Source: Ophiocordyceps camponoti-saundersi (nom. inval.) (lineage: Eukaryota; Ascomycota; Sordariomycetes; Hypocreales; Ophiocordycipitaceae). From it: a DNA stretch of 64,000 bases. The translations under genes were made by a program, and so were the position numbers. The notes under the pieces were generated by a model, which was not told where the DNA came from, did no database searches, and saw only the letters and a program-made list of their open reading frames with translations. Below are positions 58,759-64,000 of the stretch, piece by piece. The stretch lies in NCBI GenBank assembly GCA_003339415.1, contig PDHQ01000009.1:218106-282105 (forward strand), given 5' to 3'. Position 1 is the first letter of the stretch. Each line of letters opens with the position of its first letter.

Positions 58759-60958
58759 AATACCTGTATGGTTTGGACAGAGACCAGTGGACAAAAGCAG
58801 GCGGTCAGAGCATAGAGTGTCAGAAGCGGATATCCTGAAGAATTGTGGCATCACTACACCTAAACGTTGGAAAGGAAACGTAGAACCACGTCTACTCAGA
58901 TTATCCTTCAATACCAGGACTACAACTTACGGTTCCATCGCAAGCAATTCGGTTCCCATTTCAAGTGCAGGTAGAAACATCATCATCTTTACGGCGTAGC
59001 ATACACCAAGTCCCTACCTGCGATCCTGGCATCTTCACATTGGGGGTCTAGACTCTGTCTCCTCGCCGACTTCATGCTATCAATCCAAATTCTATGCCTT
59101 TTGCTACGCTGCGGTCCGACTTCGTGAAGACCCGTTTCCTCTGCAGAGGGGTTGTCGATGACGACAAGTGAGAAAGCTAACGACAACTCTGCTACCTTAG
59201 AGCAGCAAGTATATATATATATATATATATATGCAGCAGAAGATTGCCTGCGCAGCAGCTTCGGCTTTAGCTTCGTTCACCCAGACAATGCCAATCACAT
59301 GGTGTCGGGCCAACTGTACGACTGCCGGGCTCATGCTACAATGAGCTCATCGAAGGTCAATATCCCTCTCGACGCCGGCTCTGCCAACCTCGATCAAGCT
59401 GGGTGGATATGGAGCCTGATTTGCTTCGCACCTGGACCTGGAAGAACATCCTTGGCACACTCGTCTGAACATTCATCTTGGTTGATCTTCACGGAACAAA
59501 ACAAGCATCTCAGGCAGCTTCTCAACGCCTCCAACGCAGCAAATTGTGAACCTTTTCCGACCATCCGACCAGCATTCCCAATCTCTTTCGTGAGTTGTAC
59601 TACTTGATGCCTTTGATGCCTTTAAAGGTGCAAAGTATCAGATATTCTTTCACTTTATAGGATGGGAATATTGACTGGTAGTTGCAGCTCTTTCCAAATG
59701 GACAACACCTCGACCACTAAATACGACATGGCCATGGGGGCCATGCCCTTCTCATACCCATTTTGCATCGACGATCTCCCAACAAACACCATGGACGAAC
59801 ACATGAAAAGTGATTCCATAACACTGATCTGATATACATAATTCACTGCGCCAACTTCAGCCATGTGACGACTGCCATAACAACTTGGTGGCTTTCGCAT
59901 GAAACAAAGTAACGAACCCTGCGCAGGACTTCCGGAATGATGCGACAGTCGAGACGAGAAGAGGAGGAATACCATGCGATCGTTCTGGAAGTTTGCATTT
60001 GTTTTGGACAAGCACACTGAAATGGGAGACAACAAACAGTCTTAGACGACGCAAGAACTTCCAAGGATGCAAGTTCAACAAAGATGCCCTTTGCGAGGAC
60101 AGCCTGAGAAAAGGGGCCTGTGATGGGACACTGGTGCACGAGTACAGACCACTTGGAAGAATTCGAGGCCCGCAAGCCCGGTGATCATGTCAAAACCCCG
60201 ATTGCTCGGAAACATACACACCGTCCCAGATTCATCCCTTCCGCTCTTTGACGACACGCCCCGCGCTATGCTGCAGGCAAGATGCTTCCCCAAGGTTAAT
60301 GTCCTCGCATCACGGAGGGAGAGAAGTGGAAGACAGCCCTAAGACCCTTGTGTCTTACAGAGAGAAGCTGCTGGGGGCCAGAACAGACCGAGAAGACACG
60401 GAGCGGCTCAGAAGGCGGTCTCTCGAGGCTGAGCGTCTGGCCAAGTGATGTTTGCCCAGGCGGCACAGCAATCCATTCTGAGACCCCGACCGCAGCCGTG
60501 TCTTTCGTCACCGGGAAGGGGGGGTTCTTCCTCTTTTCGCGAGGCTTTTTCCACTTCAACTCTGTAATGGAGGTGGTAGCAGCCATTCTAGGCTTCTAGC
60601 ATAATACAGCAATCATACTGAAAACAACCATTGGACGGCGTATACTGCGGTGCTTCTTTCGGTGCTCGGGTAAAAGCATGGCATCTTCGTACTGTAGAGC
60701 TCGCATGTGAGGCTGGCGAGCCGTTTCTGACTTACATACAGGGGTGCATATACCTTCGTGGGTGAACTCCCAACGTTTTAATGATTCATCATCGAATAGC
60801 AAGCTCGGCCACGTCAGCCGAGGCGAGCCAAGAATGTCTCGGCACAAAGGCACACTTATAATACTTCGTCGTTGCCAGGGTCAAGGTCGAAGAAGTGAAA
60901 CTCTCGTCTCCCATCTTACCTCACTATGTACGGATAGTCTTCAGCTGCTCCTTGATCT
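58759..60958. other. 2.2-kb spacer between LYS1 and the HET gene
   Basis: No recognised gene. A frame of 151 codons on plus (59152-59607) runs through an AT microsatellite, and minus frames near 59655-60175 match nothing I know. The composition suggests a degenerate region; a decayed gene cannot be ruled out. Confidence 0.4.
59210..59232. repeat. TA dinucleotide tract
   Basis: About eleven TA units. Confidence 0.9.
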
Positions 60959-62830
60959 ATGGACAGTTCTCAACCCTACACTTACACTCCTTTGAGCTCG
61001 GGCTGCATACGACTACTTTCAGTGACCTCCGTTTCTGGCAGTCTGTCGGGCAGTCTTCGACAGATCAAACTCGACGATGCCCCTCGATACGAGTACTTTG
61101 CTCTCAGCTACAAATGGGACTCGGAGGCACCAGGGGAGAATATACGGCTGAATGGCCAAGCGCTGACCGTGAGCGTCTGTTTGGCAGCCTTTCTTCGGCG
61201 ACTTCCCGGCCTGACTATCAACAAACGCCGAATGCAATGGATATGGATCGACAAGATATGTATCAATCAGGAAGACCTCTCGGAGCGGTCCAGACAGGTG
61301 CAACTGATGAATGGCATCTACTCCGGGGCAGTGAGGACGCTGATATGGCTCGGACCCGATCTCGATGGAGCTCCTACAGCCTGGTGTCTCATTGAGAAGA
61401 TATACCGCGTCTTTAAAAAACAAAACCCAGGGGCCAGGTTCGTAGCCGACATCCCTTTCCGCATGTATTCGGATCAGGATCACGCCGTCACTGGCCTTCC
61501 GGACTGGGACGATGAGATGTGGCGACATCTAAGGAACCTGTTCCAGAATGGTTGGTTCACGAGGACGTGGATTATCCAAGAAGTTGCTCTTTCAAGAAGA
61601 GATCCCATCATTCTCCATGGCAAGCACCAATTCAAGTGGCATCGTCTTGGTTGGGCGTCATCATGGCTACGTCGCAACGGCTATCTTCGCTTAGATGACG
61701 TACCAAATCAGTTACAAAATGTCGAGACGATATCCAACATCCGGCAATCCAAGTCTCCATGGTGCTTAGGAGCCTTGTCTGTCGCGACCTCTATCAAGTG
61801 TCATGCCACCGATCAAAGGGATAAGATATACGCTCTTATTGGCCTGGCGGCTGAGAACAAAGACTTACCGTATGTGCCGGACGCGTTGTGTGCAAACTAC
61901 GAACTGGAGGTTGCGCAGGTGTATATCAAGGTCGCAGTTTTCTTCCTCTGGACGTACAAGACGCTCTCTATCCTGACTCGTGCACAGGGCGTTGTCGATG
62001 ACCTTTCCAGAGCGCAACGCGAACACCAGCTCGAGACGCTTCCCTCATGGGTGCCGAACTGGTGTGACTTTTCTGTCACGGAGAGAGACGTTGCCAAGAG
62101 CCTTTCATGGCTGACTCTTCCTAATAACACGAACGCAGCGACCTTACACTTTCCCGAACACTACAATGCCTCCTTTGGGCTGCCAGCCAAGTTATACACG
62201 TCGTTGGATCAGTCTGTTCTTAGACTCGGTGGCCTCAAGGTCGACACTATCGTCAGTACAACTCCATTTGACGACGAGTCGCCGTCGTGTCAAGGGCACG
62301 GTGCCAGCGACTCACGGTTACTGCACTTATGGATGACTGCACTTTCATCCACGACCGAGAAAGGGGATTTCGAGGATTCGATAACTTGTTGGATCAAGGC
62401 GACCACTGCCGAGCAGTATCGTCTCAGCGGGAACACACTTGAGCAGACTTTGAGAGATGGATCGGCATTCTTGCTCGACTGTCTATCCAGGAATAGGGTT
62501 CATGATTATTCTCCGAAACTCTTGGCTGTGTTGAGACAACTGTCTGTTGGTGGAAAGCCACAGTCTTACAGGTCGTTGGCTGGCAACTTTTGCCTGCACA
62601 GGACGTTCATCATTACCTCTGAGGGACGAATGGGCATTGGTCCAAAGGCATCGCGGCCAGGAGACTTTGTCTTTGTGATATTCGGCGGAGGCGTGCCCTA
62701 TGTTATCCGACGAGAGGGCCATGTCTCCCTTTTCGTGGGAGAGTCATTCGTTGATGGGCTTATGAATGGTGAGGCCATCCAGAGTCAGCGGCGGGGTGAG
62801 CTAGTAGAGGAGGTGCTCGAACTGCGATAA
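60959..62830 (+). CDS. HET-domain protein (heterokaryon incompatibility type)
   Basis: Single-exon 623-residue protein with an N-terminal HET domain (about residues 40-200): RYEYFALSYKWDSEA, then RMQWIWIDKICINQEDLSERSRQVQLMNGIYSGA, VRTLIWLG, and WFTRTWIIQEVALSRR. The HET domain is a TIR-like death-inducing fold used in fungal non-self recognition. The remainder lacks WD, ankyrin or NACHT repeats but has the usual trailing region (ATDQRDKIYALIGLA; ISTEGR-like TSEGRMGIGPKASRPGDFVFVIFGG near the C-terminus), the standard HET-6 type layout. Whether it controls incompatibility here is unknown. The next gene, 560 bp away on the same strand, appears to be an NLR. Confidence 0.93.
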   Translation: MDSSQPYTYTPLSSGCIRLLSVTSVSGSLSGSLRQIKLDDAPRYEYFALSYKWDSEAPGENIRLNGQALTVSVCLAAFLRRLPGLTINKRRMQWIWIDKICINQEDLSERSRQVQLMNGIYSGAVRTLIWLGPDLDGAPTAWCLIEKIYRVFKKQNPGARFVADIPFRMYSDQDHAVTGLPDWDDEMWRHLRNLFQNGWFTRTWIIQEVALSRRDPIILHGKHQFKWHRLGWASSWLRRNGYLRLDDVPNQLQNVETISNIRQSKSPWCLGALSVATSIKCHATDQRDKIYALIGLAAENKDLPYVPDALCANYELEVAQVYIKVAVFFLWTYKTLSILTRAQGVVDDLSRAQREHQLETLPSWVPNWCDFSVTERDVAKSLSWLTLPNNTNAATLHFPEHYNASFGLPAKLYTSLDQSVLRLGGLKVDTIVSTTPFDDESPSCQGHGASDSRLLHLWMTALSSTTEKGDFEDSITCWIKATTAEQYRLSGNTLEQTLRDGSAFLLDCLSRNRVHDYSPKLLAVLRQLSVGGKPQSYRSLAGNFCLHRTFIITSEGRMGIGPKASRPGDFVFVIFGGGVPYVIRREGHVSLFVGESFVDGLMNGEAIQSQRRGELVEEVLELR

Positions 62831-63387
62831 TTACCTCTCTTCAACCTTGACTACATTACCGCATGGGAGCAGAAGCCGTGAAGTTCCTGAGGCCGAGGCT
62901 GTTCCAGAGATATTTCCATCGAGACTGCCAAACATCATCCTTGCATGTATAATGTACGTAGGTGTATACCTATGTATGTGCGTCTATATTCAGATAGGTT
63001 TCTGAAGGGGGCGTGGCTGAGCGGCAACAGAGGTGTGGACGGAATATAGCCAACCCCTATTCCCGTCCTTCATAGCCACCACTAACTCATGCACACCCAT
63101 CTAAGAATACCTACTGTTATACGACAGGAAGGCTGATGCTTAACACATACCGAAATATTCGTGCCAATACTTACAGTTCGAGGTATCACTTCCCTCAGCT
63201 GGCCCAAAAGCAAAAGCAAAACCTCGTCTGCCCGCTTTCACAGCAATGCCCACCTTTGTGTATAAAGCTTGGATAGCTCTCACGAAACGGTCATCCCATC
63301 GATTGCCTCCTCCTTCACAGTTAACATTGACATCAATCACTTTACATCACCCGAGATTTCTACACAAGGAAGACTTTGACTTGAAAG
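62831..63387. other. Spacer between HET and NLR-like genes
   Basis: Contains GTGTATACCTATGTATGTG near 62960. No gene is recognised; it must include the promoter of the following gene. Confidence 0.45.
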
Positions 63388-64000
63388 ATGGCGATACCCA
63401 ATGGCTTGCCTCGCAAGTACGGACTGATACAAGTGTATCCAGACGAGGACGAAGATTCTATCCGAACAGAGTTAGAGTAAGTTCTCTCCTGACGTCTGCT
63501 TTCCTGCAGATTCTGACCTGGAGCAGCATCGTTGCCATCCACGGCTTAGATACTCATTCGCCAAAGGCATGGGTGGCTTGGAAGAGTGATGGCGACCCGT
63601 CTTCTGGACATGTCCACTGGCTTCAGGACAGAGACATGCTTCCTTCCGTGATACCAAATGCTCGCATCTTTACTTACGATTGGAACGCGGGCTTCGACAA
63701 CAATCCCGCAGCCATGTCCCTGTTCGGCCATGCCGAAGCATTGTTAGATCGGCTCCAGATTCAGAGATCCCAAGTAAGGATAGGAGTTCATGTCTCTGCT
63801 CTCGTGTTCTTCAGTCTAAGAGTAATGTGTCACAGCTTCCAGCGAATCGTCCCGTCATTTTCGTCGCGTCTTGTTTCGGTGGCCTATTGCTACTCAAGGT
63901 TTGCATCCAAGGACTTCATCACCTCAGTACAGAAGCTGATTGCTTACGCGCAGGCGCTAATCCGGGCGCGGGAGGCTCATGAGTTTAAAGACATCCTTAA
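63388..64000 (+). CDS. 5' part of a probable NLR/STAND protein with alpha/beta-hydrolase-like N-terminus
   Basis: Partial gene, cut by the window end. Exons 63388-63476, 63527-63773, 63836-63898 and 63954 to beyond 64000 (introns GTAAGT..GCAG, GTAAGG..ACAG, GTTTGC..GCAG) fuse to one frame. Visible residues: SIRTELD, IVAIHGLDTHSPKAW, HWLQDRDMLPSVIPNARIFTYDW, RPVIFVASCFGGLLLLKALI. This is the start of the alpha/beta-hydrolase (PGAP1/DUF676-like) domain that heads many fungal NLRs, upstream of NACHT or NB-ARC and repeats; those parts would lie outside. The nucleophile elbow reads ASCFGG, with Cys where lipases have Ser. A stand-alone hydrolase-like protein is possible. Repeats downstream cannot be checked. 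Confidence 0.75.

Noticed and set aside
59152..60175. Plus and minus frames between LYS1 and the HET gene
   Set aside because: They cross an AT microsatellite and show no recognisable domains; a decayed gene is possible but not supported.

Overview
This window looks like nuclear DNA of a filamentous ascomycete (Pezizomycotina), most likely a Sordariomycete. The signs are genes with several short introns (about 50-135 bp, GT-AG), GC-rich coding DNA, long gene-poor spacers full of ATAC/GTAT tetranucleotide tracts, and fungal-only families: AzgA purine permease, GH55 glucanase, Hce2 effector-like protein, HET-domain protein and an NLR-type alpha/beta-hydrolase N-terminus. I cannot name the genus. 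Genes sit on both strands; there are no operons, rRNA genes or convincing tRNAs.

Layout. 1.6-3.6 kb: AzgA-like purine permease. 3.8-5.2 kb: isopenicillin-N-synthase-like 2OG-Fe(II) oxygenase. 5.5-6.3 kb: 21 kDa subunit of mitochondrial complex I, divergent from csm3/swi3 (fork protection). 7.9-9.5 kb: the unfolded-protein-response bZIP factor HAC1/HacA, with an upstream ORF and a 20-nt IRE1-type intron visible in the DNA. 12.4-14.4 kb: GMC oxidoreductase. 14.9-16.5 kb: Fcy-type purine-cytosine permease. 20-21.5 kb: PTH11/rhodopsin-domain membrane protein. 23-28 kb: Did2/CHMP1 (ESCRT-III) and the SKI2 helicase. 28.3-29.5 kb: pyruvate dehydrogenase E1 beta. 30.2-32.5 kb: secreted GH55 exo-beta-1,3-glucanase. 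33.45-34.25 kb: a miniature LTR-type element with a 5-bp target duplication. 34.8-39.7 kb: full-length ABCA-type transporter. 41.2-42.6 kb: secreted M14 carboxypeptidase. 44.3-44.8 kb: small secreted Hce2 protein. 46.9-47.6 kb: ICMT-like membrane methyltransferase.

48.3-58.8 kb is a run of anabolic genes: LYS2 (aminoadipate reductase), ADE1 (SAICAR synthetase), ARG3/arg-12 (ornithine carbamoyltransferase) and LYS1 (saccharopine dehydrogenase). Two of the lysine-pathway enzymes lie within 10.5 kb. LYS2 and ADE1 diverge from a promoter region with two CACGTG boxes. The right end (61-64 kb) pairs a HET-domain gene with the 5' part of a probable NLR/STAND immune-receptor gene that runs off the window.

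Exon structures were deduced by eye from splice consensus, frame continuity and family conservation. In every spliced complete model the exon lengths sum to a multiple of three. Most of the remaining space is simple-sequence-rich spacer in which I see no gene.
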